From Mycobacterium sp. HUMS_12744610 (GTDB taxonomy: Bacteria; Actinomycetota; Actinomycetes; Mycobacteriales; Mycobacteriaceae), in contig NZ_JBGEDP010000001.1 in assembly GCF_041206865.1 (NCBI RefSeq), positions 5,270,001 through 5,334,000 of the forward strand: a stretch of DNA of 64,000 nucleotides. Reading direction: 5' to 3'. Position numbers and translations under genes: made by a program. Position 1 is the first letter of the stretch, and every line of letters starts with the position of its first letter. The notes beneath the pieces were generated by a model. The model saw only the letters and a list, made by a program, of their open reading frames with translations, was not told the origin of the DNA and did not search any database. Shown here one piece after another: positions 43,464 to 52,729 of the stretch.

Positions 43464-45088
43464 GTGACGTCCACCTGAAGACTCCTCTTGGCGGCCTCGG
43501 GGGCCGCGTCCAGTCCGGCGAGCAACCGCTCGCTCAGCCGCTCGAACTCGTCGCCCCATCCGGAGTTGTCGGTGCGTGCCAGACCACCCAGTTCGACGTT
43601 CACCGTACCGGGGTCGGTTTCGCCGGCGGGGCTCAGACGCACCCAGACCCGGCGGCGTCGCACCAGCAACGACACGACCAGCCCCGCCATCATCGTGATG
43701 GCGAACACCAGCACCCAGGCCTGGCCGGGATCGTGGGACACCTGCAGGTTGACGAACGGCACCGCGCCGTCGAACCGCACGACGGTGCCCGCCGCCGGGC
43801 CCGCCTCGATCCGGACCTCCTGGCCGGGGCGTAGGTTGACCCGCTTCTCCCGGGTCAGCCGGTGCTGTTGCAGTAGCCGCGGGTCCAGCGTGAACAGCGA
43901 CTGGGGCCGCCCGCTGTCCAGGCCGGTGTCGCCGCGGTAGACGTCGATGGCCACCGCCGGGGCGTTCAGAGCCGGGAACCGCGACGACAAAAGGGTGCCA
44001 TCGAGCTGCTCGGTCGGCGCGAGCAGGCCCTGGATAGCGATCTCGTGCTGGCGGCGTTCCGTCGCGTCGGGGTAGCTGCCGGCGGGCGGGTCGATGCGCA
44101 CCACGCCCGACGACAACAGGGTGCGCGGGTTGTCGGGCCGCCATTGCACGGTCGACGTGCGGGTCTGCCCGCCCGGGAATATCACGGTGAAGGTGGGCGC
44201 GTACCCGTGGCCCTGCAGGTAGACGCGGTCGCCGCCGACGCGCAGCGGATGGTTGACCTCCAGCCGGTACGGGTGCCACGCGTCGGCGCTCAGGTCTCCG
44301 CCCGCCTGGTAGTCGATGTCGGCGGCGTAGGAGGTGGCCTGCCCCGACGGCAGGTAGTGGGCCGCGAAGTCGTCCACCCGGATGCAGATGGGGTGCAGCG
44401 ACGTGCCGTCGACGGTGTTGCCGGCGCGGAACGAGTCGAACGCGGCCGGGGAGGCCGAGCAGAAGCCAGGTCCGCCGTCGGCGATGACGATCACGTTGCC
44501 CTCGTAGCCGAACAGCTTGCCGACGGCCACCGCGACCAGCAGGCCCAGCAGCGAGAAGTGGAACACCAGGTTGCCGAATTCGCGCAGGTAGCCCTTCTCC
44601 GCGGAGATCTCGACGGTGCCCGGGGTGCCGCCTTCGTGCCGGATCGCCGTGCGCCAGCCCCGCAGCCGGCCCTCGATCGTGTTGGCCAGTGCGTTGAGGT
44701 CGCCGATGCCGGCCCCGACGCGGGTGACGGCGTGCTTGGGCAGCCGGGCCAGGTTGCGCGGCGCGGCCACCGGCGTGGCTCGCAGGCTGCGGGCGTGCTC
44801 GATCATCCGCGGGGTGAGACAGCCCACCAGGGAGACGAACAGCAGCACGTACACGGCGGTGAACCAGAAGCTGGAGAACACGTCGAAGGCCTGCAGCCGG
44901 TCCAGCCACGGGCCGATCACCGGGTGCGACTTGATGTAGTCGTCGACCTTGCCGGCGTTGAGGCTGCGCTGGGGCAGCAGGGCCCCGGGTATCGCGCCGA
45001 GCGCGAGCAGGAACAGCAGCACCAGCGCGGTGCCCATCGAGGTCAACGCGCGCCAGGTGTTGCGCGCCCAGGCGAGTACGGCGCTCAA
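43460..45088 (-). CDS. resB: cytochrome c biogenesis protein ResB (Ccs1)
   Basis: 542 aa (Rv0528). Start is a TTG at 45088 that overlaps the ccdA stop (TTGA). An internal start near WRALTSMG would shorten it by about a dozen residues. TM segments include ALVLLFLLALGAIPGALLPQ and WFTAVYVLLFVSLVGCL, then LLVAVAVGKLFGYEG, a large outer domain, and a C-terminal TM (WVLVFAITMMAGLVVSLLV) followed by a cytoplasmic tail. It partners with CcsA. Confidence 0.93.
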   Translation of the reverse strand: MSAVLAWARNTWRALTSMGTALVLLFLLALGAIPGALLPQRSLNAGKVDDYIKSHPVIGPWLDRLQAFDVFSSFWFTAVYVLLFVSLVGCLTPRMIEHARSLRATPVAAPRNLARLPKHAVTRVGAGIGDLNALANTIEGRLRGWRTAIRHEGGTPGTVEISAEKGYLREFGNLVFHFSLLGLLVAVAVGKLFGYEGNVIVIADGGPGFCSASPAAFDSFRAGNTVDGTSLHPICIRVDDFAAHYLPSGQATSYAADIDYQAGGDLSADAWHPYRLEVNHPLRVGGDRVYLQGHGYAPTFTVIFPGGQTRTSTVQWRPDNPRTLLSSGVVRIDPPAGSYPDATERRQHEIAIQGLLAPTEQLDGTLLSSRFPALNAPAVAIDVYRGDTGLDSGRPQSLFTLDPRLLQQHRLTREKRVNLRPGQEVRIEAGPAAGTVVRFDGAVPFVNLQVSHDPGQAWVLVFAITMMAGLVVSLLVRRRRVWVRLSPAGETDPGTVNVELGGLARTDNSGWGDEFERLSERLLAGLDAAPEAAKRSLQVDVT

Positions 45089-45864
45089 ATCGGCAGCCTC
45101 ACGTCGGAGACGAACGCGTCGCGCAGCCACGACACGAAGTCGTTCCACGCCCCGGTGACCAGCAGCGCGCCGACCGCGATCAGCAGCGCGCCGCCGAACA
45201 TCTGGATGGCCCGGGTGTGCCGCCGCAGCCAGCCCAGGCCCGCCACCGCCCCCGCCGAGCCGAACGCCAGCGCCACGAACGGGATCCCCAGCCCCAGGCA
45301 GTAGGCGATGACCAGCACGATCCCGCGGGCGACGTCGGCGCCCTGGGTGGCCGAGGCCAGCGTGATCACCCCGGTCAGCGTCGGACCCAGGCACGGCGTC
45401 CAGCCCAGCGCGAACACCGCGCCGAGCAGCGGCGCGCCGGCGACGGTGGTGAACCGCCGCGGGCTGAACCGCGCCTGGCGCTGCAGCGCCGGGATCAGGC
45501 CGACGAACACCAACCCCATCACGATGGTCAGCACGCCGCCCGCCCGCTGCAGCAGCAGCTGGTTGGTGATCAGCGTGGTCGTCATGCCGAGCACGGCGAC
45601 GGTGCCCAGCACGAACACCGTCGTGAACCCGGCGACGAACAACGCCGCCGACCCCGCGACCCGCCACCGGGCGCCCGGCGGGGCCTCGGTGGCGCCCGGC
45701 GGCGGCTGCTCGTCCACCCCGACCACGGCCGCCAGATACGACAGGTAACCCGGCACCAGCGGCACCACGCACGGTGAGGCGAACGACACCAGCCCGGCGA
45801 GCAGGCACACGCCGAGGGCCACCACCAGCGGGCCGGCGGCGGCGAGGTGGGCGAAGCCGCTCAT
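45085..45864 (-). CDS. ccdA: thiol-disulfide electron carrier CcdA
   Basis: 259 aa (Rv0527). Six TM segments. The redox Cys pair lies in SFASPCVVPLVPGYLS (~35) and ALGWTPCLGPTLTGV (~150), as in the CcdA/DsbD family. It passes electrons from cytosolic thioredoxin to the extracytoplasmic lipoprotein encoded just upstream. ATG 45864 overlaps the thioredoxin stop (ATGA). Confidence 0.95.
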   Translation of the reverse strand: MSGFAHLAAAGPLVVALGVCLLAGLVSFASPCVVPLVPGYLSYLAAVVGVDEQPPPGATEAPPGARWRVAGSAALFVAGFTTVFVLGTVAVLGMTTTLITNQLLLQRAGGVLTIVMGLVFVGLIPALQRQARFSPRRFTTVAGAPLLGAVFALGWTPCLGPTLTGVITLASATQGADVARGIVLVIAYCLGLGIPFVALAFGSAGAVAGLGWLRRHTRAIQMFGGALLIAVGALLVTGAWNDFVSWLRDAFVSDVRLPI

Positions 45865-46505
45865 CGCGGCGCGGCCTGGCCGGCCGGGGACTCGTGGGCC
45901 ACCCGCTCCACGACGGGCTGCAGGTCCTGGGCGAGCAGCTCCCGCAGGAACACCGCCGCGACGCGGTGCCGGCGGTCCAGCACCAGGGTGGACGGGATGA
46001 CGGTGGTGGGGTACTTGCCGCCGAACGCGATGAGCGTGCGCATCGCCGGGTCGTAGATCGACGGGTAGGTCACGTGCCGGTCGTCGACGAAGTCCAGCGC
46101 GGCCTGGCGGCTGTTGTCGCGGACGTCGATGCCCAGGAAGGACACCCCCGCGTCGCGGGTGGCGTCGTAGACCCGCTGCAGCTGGCCGATCTCGGCCCGG
46201 CACGGACCGCACCACTGTCCCCACACGTTGACGACGACGACGCGGCCGGCGAAGTCGTTCAGCGACAGCATGCGCGCCGGGTCGGCTAGGTCCGGCCCGG
46301 ACAGCGGGCCCGGGCGGCCGCGGCTGGACGGCGGGTCGTAGTAGATGTCGGTCTTGCCGCCGGGCGAGACGAACTCGAAGGTGCCGCCCTGGGCCACCGC
46401 GTCGCGACCGGTGCAGCCGGCGAGCAGGCCCGCCAGCATCATCGCGACCATCGCCAGCCCTCGCACGACCAAGGCGCCACTCCTCCTCATCGCTTTGCTC
46501 TGCAT
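45861..46505 (-). CDS. thioredoxin-like lipoprotein (ResA/CcsX type, Rv0526-like)
   Basis: 214 aa. A lipobox LLAGCTG near residue 31 indicates export and lipidation. The thioredoxin fold carries WGQWCGPCRAEI (CxxC) near 100 and cis-Pro region TTVIPSTLVLDR. It keeps the apocytochrome c heme-binding cysteines reduced. ATG 46505 or 46490. It lies 16 nt after the phosphoglycerate-mutase-like gene in the same operon. Confidence 0.93.
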   Translation of the reverse strand: MQSKAMRRSGALVVRGLAMVAMMLAGLLAGCTGRDAVAQGGTFEFVSPGGKTDIYYDPPSSRGRPGPLSGPDLADPARMLSLNDFAGRVVVVNVWGQWCGPCRAEIGQLQRVYDATRDAGVSFLGIDVRDNSRQAALDFVDDRHVTYPSIYDPAMRTLIAFGGKYPTTVIPSTLVLDRRHRVAAVFLRELLAQDLQPVVERVAHESPAGQAAPR

Positions 46506-46521
46506 CGTCGCCGGCGCACGA

Positions 46522-47130
46522 TCACGGCGCCGCCGGCTCGGAGTACTCGACGTCGACCAGCCGGTCGCCGTCGTAGACGAGCGTGGTGACCGAGGCGAGC
46601 CCGCATTCCCGCCGCCGCGGGTCGTGCCAGAGCCGCCTGCCGGTGACGTGCAGCCGCAGCGTCCACACCGGCAGCTGATGGCTCACGCACACCACCTCCT
46701 GGCCGGCGCCGCGGGCGCGCGCCTTGTCCACCGCGCTGCTCATCCGCGCAGCGATCTCGGCGTACGGCTCGCCCCACGACGGGGTGAACGGGTCGCGCAG
46801 CCGCCACCAGAACCGCGGGTCGCGCCAGGCGCCATCGCCCGGGCTCACGCGGCGGCCCTCGAAGAAGTTGGCCGACTCGATGAGGTCGGGATCGGTGTCC
46901 ACGGGCAGGTCGTGCCTGGCGGCGATGGGGGCGGCGGTTTCCTGCGCCCGCTGCAGCGGGGAGGCGATCACCGCCGCGATGTCGCGACCGGCCAGCGCGT
47001 CGGCGACCGCGTCCGCCTGCGCCCTCCCCCGCTCCGACAGGCGGAATCCGGGCAGCCGGCCGTAGAGGATCCCGCTGGGATTGTGCACCTCGCCGTGGCG
47101 GATCACATGCACCCGGGTTTTCTCAGCCAT
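46522..47130 (-). CDS. histidine phosphatase / phosphoglycerate-mutase-like (Rv0525)
   Basis: 202 aa from ATG 47130 ([20 protein letters not shown]). RHG near residue 10 holds the phospho-accepting His; the second His is in VCVSHQLPV near 155. It overlaps the hemL stop by 8 nt. The family includes broad-specificity phosphatases; no evidence that it is a glycolytic mutase. The fixed position between hemL and the ccs genes is conserved. Confidence 0.92.
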   Translation of the reverse strand: MAEKTRVHVIRHGEVHNPSGILYGRLPGFRLSERGRAQADAVADALAGRDIAAVIASPLQRAQETAAPIAARHDLPVDTDPDLIESANFFEGRRVSPGDGAWRDPRFWWRLRDPFTPSWGEPYAEIAARMSSAVDKARARGAGQEVVCVSHQLPVWTLRLHVTGRRLWHDPRRRECGLASVTTLVYDGDRLVDVEYSEPAAP

Positions 47131-48451
47131 GGGGTCCGTCCTGCGCGGCGGCCGCGCGGGCGGCACCCGGAAGCGCCGCCGCGATCCGGTCGAAGGCGCC
47201 CTCGTCCAGCGCGGCCGAGACGAACCACGCCTCGAACGCGCTGCACGGCGGGTAGACGCCCGCGTCGAGCAGGGCGTGGAAGAAGGCGGGGAAGCGCCAG
47301 GTCTCGCTGGCGCGCGCGGCGGCGAAGTCGGTCACCGGCGCGTCGGTGAAGAAGACGCTGAACATGTTGCCGGCGCGGGGAATCTGATGCGGCACACCGG
47401 CTTCAGTCAACGCCTCGGAGAGCAGCGCGGTCAGGCGGTCGGCGTTGGCGTCCAGCGCGGCGTAGACCGCGTCGTCGGCGGCCCGCAGCGTGGCCAGACC
47501 GGCGGCCATCGCGACCGGGTTCCCCGACAACGTCCCGGCCTGGTACACCGGCCCCAGCGGCGCCAGCCGTTCCATCACCTCCGCCCGGCCGCCGAACGCC
47601 GCGGCGGGCAGCCCGCCGCTCATCACCTTGCCGAACGTGAACAGGTCGGCGGCGACGGGATCGATTCCGTACCAACCACTTCGGCTGACCCGGAACCCCG
47701 TCATCACCTCGTCGGAGATCAGCAGCGCCCCGTGCTCGGCGGTGATCGCGCGCAGCGCCGCGTTGTAGCCGGGCGCCGGCGGCACGACGCCCATGTTGCC
47801 CGGGCTGGCCTCGGTGATCACCGCCGCGATCTCTTCGCCGAACCGGGCGAACGTCTGCCGGACGGCCTCGATGTCGTTGTAGGGCAACACGATAGTGTCG
47901 GCCGCGGCCGCCCCGGTGACCCCGGGCGAGGACGGCAGGCCCAGCGTCGCCACCCCGGAGCCGGCGTCGGCCAGCAACGCGTCGGCGTGGCCGTGGTAGC
48001 AGCCGGAGAATTTGACGAGCTTGGCCCGGCCGGTGAACCCGCGGGCCAGCCGCACCGCGCTCATCGTGGCCTCGGTGCCGGAGTTCACCAACCGGATCCG
48101 CTCGACGGCCGACACCCGCCCGATGATCTCGGCGGCCAGCTCGCTCTCGGCCGGCGTGGGCGCGCCGAACGACAGGCCGGAAGCGGCGGCGGTGGCGACG
48201 GCGTCGACGACCGCGGGGTGGGCGTGGCCGAGGATCATCGGCCCCCAGGAGCAGACCAGGTCGACGTAGCGGTTGCCGTCGGCGTCGGTGAGCCGGCAGC
48301 CGCTCGCCTCGGTGATGAACCGCGGGGTGCCGCCGACGGCGGCGAAGGCGCGGACCGGGGAGTTCACCCCGCCAGGGATGACGGCGCAGGCATCCGCGAA
48401 CAGACGCGCGGAAACCGCGGTCGACGTCGTCGTCTGCTCCGAACTACCCAT
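47123..48451 (-). CDS. hemL: glutamate-1-semialdehyde 2,1-aminomutase
   Basis: 442-aa PLP enzyme forming 5-aminolevulinate in the C5 heme pathway (Rv0524). Start ATG 48451 ([10 protein letters not shown]) matches the family. [29 protein letters not shown], and DEVMTGFR lead to the Schiff-base Lys in [17 protein letters not shown]. The end [19 protein letters not shown] is typical. It heads the leftward heme/cytochrome c cluster, joining heme synthesis to heme delivery. Confidence 0.96.
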   Translation of the reverse strand: MGSSEQTTTSTAVSARLFADACAVIPGGVNSPVRAFAAVGGTPRFITEASGCRLTDADGNRYVDLVCSWGPMILGHAHPAVVDAVATAAASGLSFGAPTPAESELAAEIIGRVSAVERIRLVNSGTEATMSAVRLARGFTGRAKLVKFSGCYHGHADALLADAGSGVATLGLPSSPGVTGAAAADTIVLPYNDIEAVRQTFARFGEEIAAVITEASPGNMGVVPPAPGYNAALRAITAEHGALLISDEVMTGFRVSRSGWYGIDPVAADLFTFGKVMSGGLPAAAFGGRAEVMERLAPLGPVYQAGTLSGNPVAMAAGLATLRAADDAVYAALDANADRLTALLSEALTEAGVPHQIPRAGNMFSVFFTDAPVTDFAAARASETWRFPAFFHALLDAGVYPPCSAFEAWFVSAALDEGAFDRIAAALPGAARAAAAQDGPHG

Positions 48452-48551
48452 GGCCACCAGTGTCCCAGCCGTCTTGACCCGGTCCACTACAGGGTGTAGC
48501 AGACCGGCTACATCATGCCCGCCCGCACTCGCCGCTGGCGACCTGCGCAGG

Positions 48552-48821
48552 TCAATCGGGGTATTGGCGATCGGCCTCCTGGGCCGTCGTCAGGTCGCGG
48601 CGCGCGGCCTCGCGTTCCCCTTCGGCCGCCAGCCGGTGGGCGGCGACGTCGCCCAGGCCCTCCTCGACCGCCAGCTCGTGGGCCTCGGCGGCGCGCTCGT
48701 GGGCGTGCGCGGCGCGCTTGACGTCCTCCTCGGTGACGGGCCGGTGGGCGGCAAGGTCCCGTTCCCGGCGCGACAGTTCCGCGGCGCGCTGTGCGGCCTT
48801 GTCACCCGGCGAGTCGGCCAT
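48552..48821 (-). CDS. small charged helical protein
   Basis: 89 aa from ATG 48821 (or ATG 48833). It is almost entirely Ala/Glu/Arg/His rich, with heptad-like repeats ([35 protein letters not shown]), so a coiled coil is likely. Strongly soluble. I recognise no family. Its 3' end is 101 nt from the hemL start region. Codon use is like its neighbours. Confidence 0.65.
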   Translation of the reverse strand: MADSPGDKAAQRAAELSRRERDLAAHRPVTEEDVKRAAHAHERAAEAHELAVEEGLGDVAAHRLAAEGEREAARRDLTTAQEADRQYPD

Positions 48822-48905
48822 GCCCGCGAGCATTAGCCCCCCTTTGCCCGTGGATGCGCGCGACAGCTGTTGATGTCGGCCGCCGCCGGCGAGTTGGATG
48901 TCGGT

Positions 48906-49301
48906 ATGCAACTTCCGCAAGGGCTCGCTCGCTTCAACCGACGTGTCACCAACCCCGTGCAGCGGATGTGGGCCGGCTGGGCTCCCACGTTCGCCATCGT
49001 CGAGCACACCGGCCGGCGCTCGGGCAAGCCGTACCGCACGCCTGTCACCGTCTTCAGCGCCGAGATCGACGGCAAGCCCGGCGTGGCCATCCTGTTGACC
49101 TACGGCCCCGACCGCGACTGGCTCAAGAACCTCACCGCCGCGGGAGGCGGGCGGATGCGCCGCTACGGTAAGGCTTTTGGTGTGATCGACCCGCGCGTGG
49201 TGCCGAAGGCCGAGGCGGCGGAGCACGTCGCTCCCCGGTGGCAGCCGATTTTCCGGAGACTGCCGTTCGAGCAGGCAGTGCTGCTGACTCGGACCCCCTG
49301 A
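48906..49301 (+). CDS. F420-dependent nitroreductase-family protein (Rv0523c-like)
   Basis: 131-aa split-beta-barrel deazaflavin oxidoreductase family protein. Begins MQLPQGLARFNRRVTNPVQR; HTGRRSGKPYRTPVTVF is the cofactor loop, and TYGPDRDWLKNLTAAGGGRM the helix after it. It is divergent from the small helical gene. The reaction is unknown; members bind F420 or heme degradation products. ATG 48906. Confidence 0.88.
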   Translation: MQLPQGLARFNRRVTNPVQRMWAGWAPTFAIVEHTGRRSGKPYRTPVTVFSAEIDGKPGVAILLTYGPDRDWLKNLTAAGGGRMRRYGKAFGVIDPRVVPKAEAAEHVAPRWQPIFRRLPFEQAVLLTRTP

Positions 49302-49310
49302 GAACGCGCG

Positions 49311-49518
49311 ATGCGGATCACCGCGATCCTCGAGCGCCGGGTAACGCTGCACAGCGCACCCGCCAACGCCGTCGTCGACTTCTCGCACCACGCCGTCTCG
49401 CTCGTCGCGCTGCGCAGCGACGTCGTCCGCGGCGGAAGGCCCGTGACGGGCGTGGCCTTCGACTCGATCGGCCGCTTCGCCCAGAGCGGCATCCTGCGCG
49501 ACCGGATGATCCCGCGGC
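49311..49518 (+). pseudogene. mandelate racemase/enolase-superfamily gene, 5' fragment
   Basis: MRITAILERRVTLHSAPANA, then VVDFSHHAVSLVALRSDVV and VAFDSIGRFAQSGILRDRMIPR is the start of an enolase-superfamily sugar-acid dehydratase/racemase N-terminal domain. Similarity ends after 70 residues, 10 nt before the converging gabP stop. The barrel domain with the catalytic residues is gone. Confidence 0.65.
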
Positions 49519-49527
49519 CCACTGCGC

Positions 49528-50901
49528 CTAGTTCGCACAGTCGCCCAACGGTTTCGGGCGCCGCCCGGCGGGGACGTGCGCCGGGGCGGCCGGCGCCGCG
49601 GTCTGCGGGTCGCGCCGGCCGCGCCGCCACCGGGCGAGAACGTACAGCGCGATCACGACGGCCCAGGACAGCAGGCCGAGCCAGAACTGGCTGCGCGCCG
49701 CCGGATCGAACGCCATGCGCGCCAGCACCGCGACGAGTCCGGCCACCGTCAGCAGCGACAGCACCGGGTACAACCACATCCTCACCGGCAGCCGCTCGGG
49801 CGGCGTCCGGCGGCGCAGCACGATCTGGGACACCGCGATCAGCACGTAGACGAACAGGACGATGGTGCCCGAGGAATTCACCAGGAAGATGAACACCGTG
49901 TCGGGCGCGACCCACGCCATGACGACGCAACCGAACCCCACCCCCGAGGAACCCAGGATGGCCAGCGCGGGAACCCCGCGCGCGCTGATCTTGACCAGGC
50001 GGGCCGGCGCCTCGCCGCGGGTGGCCAGGGTGAATAGCATGCGCGACGAGCTGTACAGGCCCGAGTTCAGGCACGACAGCACCGCGGTGAGCACCACCGC
50101 GTTCATGAACTGGTCGGCGCCGGGAATCCCCATGTGCCGCAACGCCGCCACATAGGGGGAACTGCCGGGCTGCACGGCGTTCCACGGCAACACCACCACG
50201 ATCACGAACACCGAGCCGACGAAGAAGACCCCGATCCGCGCCAGCACGGAGTTCATCGCCCGCTGCACCGCGCGTTCGGGGTCACGACTTTCGGCCGCGG
50301 CGATGGTGACCACCTCGGTGCCGGTCATCGAGAAGACCACCACCACGATCGCGGTGAACACCGCACCCACACCCCTGGGGAAGAACCCGCCGTGGGCGGT
50401 GAGGTTGGAGAAGTCCATCGGGTGGCCGGGCACGAGCCCGAAGGCGAACGCCGCGCCGAGCAGCAGGAACGCCACGATGGTCGCCACTTTGATTCCGGCG
50501 AACCAGAATTCGAACTCGCCGAAGGACGACACCGAGAACAGGTTCGTCGCGGTCATCAACGTCATCAGGCACAGCGACGTCAGCCACAGCGGCGCGTGGA
50601 ACCAGTAGTTGACGACCTTGCCGCCGGCCACCGCCTCGAACCCCACGACGATCACCCAGAAGTACCAGTACAGCCAGCCGACGGAGAACCCGGCCCAGCC
50701 GCCGAGGGCCTGCGCCGCGTAGTCGGCGAACGAACCGGTCACAGGGTTCGCGGCGGCCATCTCGCCGAGCATGCGCATCACCAGCACGATCAGCGCGCCG
50801 CAGAGCGCGTAGGTGACGAACACGGCGGGGCCGGTGGCGCGGATGGCCACGCTGGATCCCACGAACAGTCCGGCGCCGATCACACCGCCGATGGCGATCA
50901 T
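49528..50901 (-). CDS. gabP: amino acid permease, GABA-permease-like
   Basis: 457 aa from ATG 50901. APC-family transporter (Rv0522) with about 12 TM segments; IAIGGVIGAGLFVGSSVAI is the first, and SFADYAAQALGGWAGFSVGW is the family signature. Homologous sequence (EPALHRGLSQRQLN) continues upstream in frame to about 50955. However, no ATG, GTG or TTG lies in frame between there and an upstream stop near 51003. A well-placed GTG (50960, after GGAAGGG) is one base out of frame. A single base seems to be missing, so the normal start may be lost. ATG 50901 would delete the family N-terminus. Confidence 0.85.
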   Translation of the reverse strand: MIAIGGVIGAGLFVGSSVAIRATGPAVFVTYALCGALIVLVMRMLGEMAAANPVTGSFADYAAQALGGWAGFSVGWLYWYFWVIVVGFEAVAGGKVVNYWFHAPLWLTSLCLMTLMTATNLFSVSSFGEFEFWFAGIKVATIVAFLLLGAAFAFGLVPGHPMDFSNLTAHGGFFPRGVGAVFTAIVVVVFSMTGTEVVTIAAAESRDPERAVQRAMNSVLARIGVFFVGSVFVIVVVLPWNAVQPGSSPYVAALRHMGIPGADQFMNAVVLTAVLSCLNSGLYSSSRMLFTLATRGEAPARLVKISARGVPALAILGSSGVGFGCVVMAWVAPDTVFIFLVNSSGTIVLFVYVLIAVSQIVLRRRTPPERLPVRMWLYPVLSLLTVAGLVAVLARMAFDPAARSQFWLGLLSWAVVIALYVLARWRRGRRDPQTAAPAAPAHVPAGRRPKPLGDCAN

Positions 50902-50960
50902 GTTGAGCTGCCGCTGCGACAGCCCCCGGTGCAGTGCTGGCTCGGTGTCGATTACGTCAC

Positions 50961-50990
50961 CCTTCCGCGCCCTTCCGCGCCCTTCCGCAA
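50961..50990. repeat. 10-bp direct repeat, three copies
   Basis: CCTTCCGCGC appears twice and then as CCTTCCGCAA. On the minus strand it gives GGAAGGG-type ribosome-binding sequences just upstream of the broken gabP start. The unit length is not a multiple of 3. Confidence 0.8.
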
Positions 50991-51026
50991 GCTGAGCAAT
51001 TCACGATACCGGCCGGCGCGGCGGAC

Positions 51027-52713
51027 TCAGCTGGGCTTACGGAAGTGTTGGACGCCCCAGGCCAGGTGACCGTCGTCGGCCGCGCTCACCCAGTTCTTCA
51101 ACCCCACCTGCATGTTGTCGAGGTACTCCGCCGACGCCTTCTCCTCGAGTTCGCCGCGCCGGGCCTCGAGCTCCTCGAGCACGCGCTGATAGTGGGTGCG
51201 CAGGTTGCCGACCAGGTCGATCTGGTCGACCACCTCGAAGCCCACCGCGTGCGCCGCCTCGCGGTAGAAGCGCATCGATCCCAGGTCCGACAGGTTCAGC
51301 CGGTCGTAGACGGGTTGCAGCACCCCGTCGGGGACGTCGTCGGCCTGCATCGGGTCGGTGAAGATCAGCTCGCCGCCGGGCTTGAGCACCCGGAACGCCT
51401 CCTCGAGCACCTTGCGGCGGTCGGCGGCGTGCAGGATCGCGTCCTGGGACCACACGACGTCGTAGCTGCCGTCCGGTGCGGGGACGTCATCGAAGCTGCC
51501 GTGCAGCACCCGGACCTTGTCTTCCAGGCCGGCGTGACGGTTCTTGTCCCGGTTGGTCTCGTTCTGCACCTCCGAGAGGTTGAGGCAGGTGACCGAACAG
51601 CCGTGCTCCCTGGCGATGTGCCGCGCGGACCCGCCGTAGCCGGACCCCAGGTCCAGCACGCTGGTGTCGGCATCGACCTTCGACAGCCGGCCGATCATGC
51701 GGTTGGCGGTCTCGACGCCGGCCGTCCCGATGTCGCGGGTGTTCTCGTAGCAGCCGACGTGGATATCCTCGCCGCCCCAGACCATCGAGTAGAACGCGTC
51801 GGCGTCGGCGCTGTCGTAGTAGGCCTCCGGCTCGGCGTTGCTGTCGGTCAGGCCTCTTTCGCTCTCTGGTCCTTCCCCCCCGTCGCCGTGGATCGATTTC
51901 TCCGCAATGTGGACGAAGAAATCGGGCTCGGTGTCCTCGTATGTTTCCTGAAAGTCGCCGTACGTGCGCACGGTGGTGAATCCCGCTTCGAACATCAGGC
52001 GGCGAACGTAAGACTTTCGCAGCGGAAACATGTTCAATGTGTATTCGGCACCGTCCGGGAACGTGTATTTGAAACGCGCCAGACCGTCGTCGACGTACTC
52101 CGGTTCCGCGGAGACCCGATCGCCGCAATAGTAGTATTTGTGCTTCGACTTGAAACCGTGGTCCAGGATTTCGTCGTAATTGCGCTGGTCGAGGATCAGA
52201 ATTCCGTCGTGGCGCAATGCGGCATAGAATTCGGCCAGCCCGGCGGCGATCGTGCTCCTCGTGCAGGTGGGTGAAAGAGTTGCCGAGGCAGATGATGGCG
52301 TCGTATTTGCCCTGGATGCCCCGGTTCAGCTCCCGCCAGTCGGCCTGGACGGTCCTGATGATCAGACCGCGCTTCCTGCCGTTCTCAAAGGCCTTGGCCA
52401 GCATCGCCGCCGAACCGTCGGCACTGGTCACGTCGAAACCCGCCTGGGTCAGGCGGACCGAGTGGAAGCCGGTGCCGGTGGCGACGTCGAGGACGTGGTG
52501 CTTGCCCCGTGCGCGCAGGACATCGACAAAAAACCGGCCCTCGGATTCGGCGCGAGCATCCCAGTCGATCAATTGATCCCATTTTTCGACGAAGCTCATC
52601 ACATATTCGGCACGATATAACCCGGTCTCACGGTTGGACAACGGATCATCACCGTAAACTTGGTCGTGTAACTCGAGTTCTACGTTCTCCCGCGGGGCGG
52701 ATATACTAGTCAT
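51027..52713 (-). pseudogene. glycine/sarcosine-dimethylglycine methyltransferase fusion, frameshifted
   Basis: Two SAM methyltransferase domains that convert glycine to betaine (osmoprotectant) in three N-methylations. The N-terminal domain runs from ATG 52713 (MTSISAPRENVELELHDQVY; SAM motif VLDVATGTGFHS) to LHEEHDRRRA near 52240. It continues in another frame from LAEFYAALRHDGILI through a second SAM motif, VLDLGSGYGGSA, to WGVQHFRKPS at 51027. One base is missing around 52238-52243. M. tuberculosis carries only fragments (Rv0520/Rv0521). Intact it would be about 562 aa. An ISL3 element sits 16 nt upstream of the start. Confidence 0.88.
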
Positions 52714-52721
52714 CTAACCTT

Positions 52722-52729
52722 TCTTTCCA
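52722..52729. repeat. left target-site duplication
   Basis: TCTTTCCA, identical to 54122-54129, flanks the IS on the left. On the minus strand it covers the upstream edge of the methyltransferase ribosome binding site. Confidence 0.9.
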
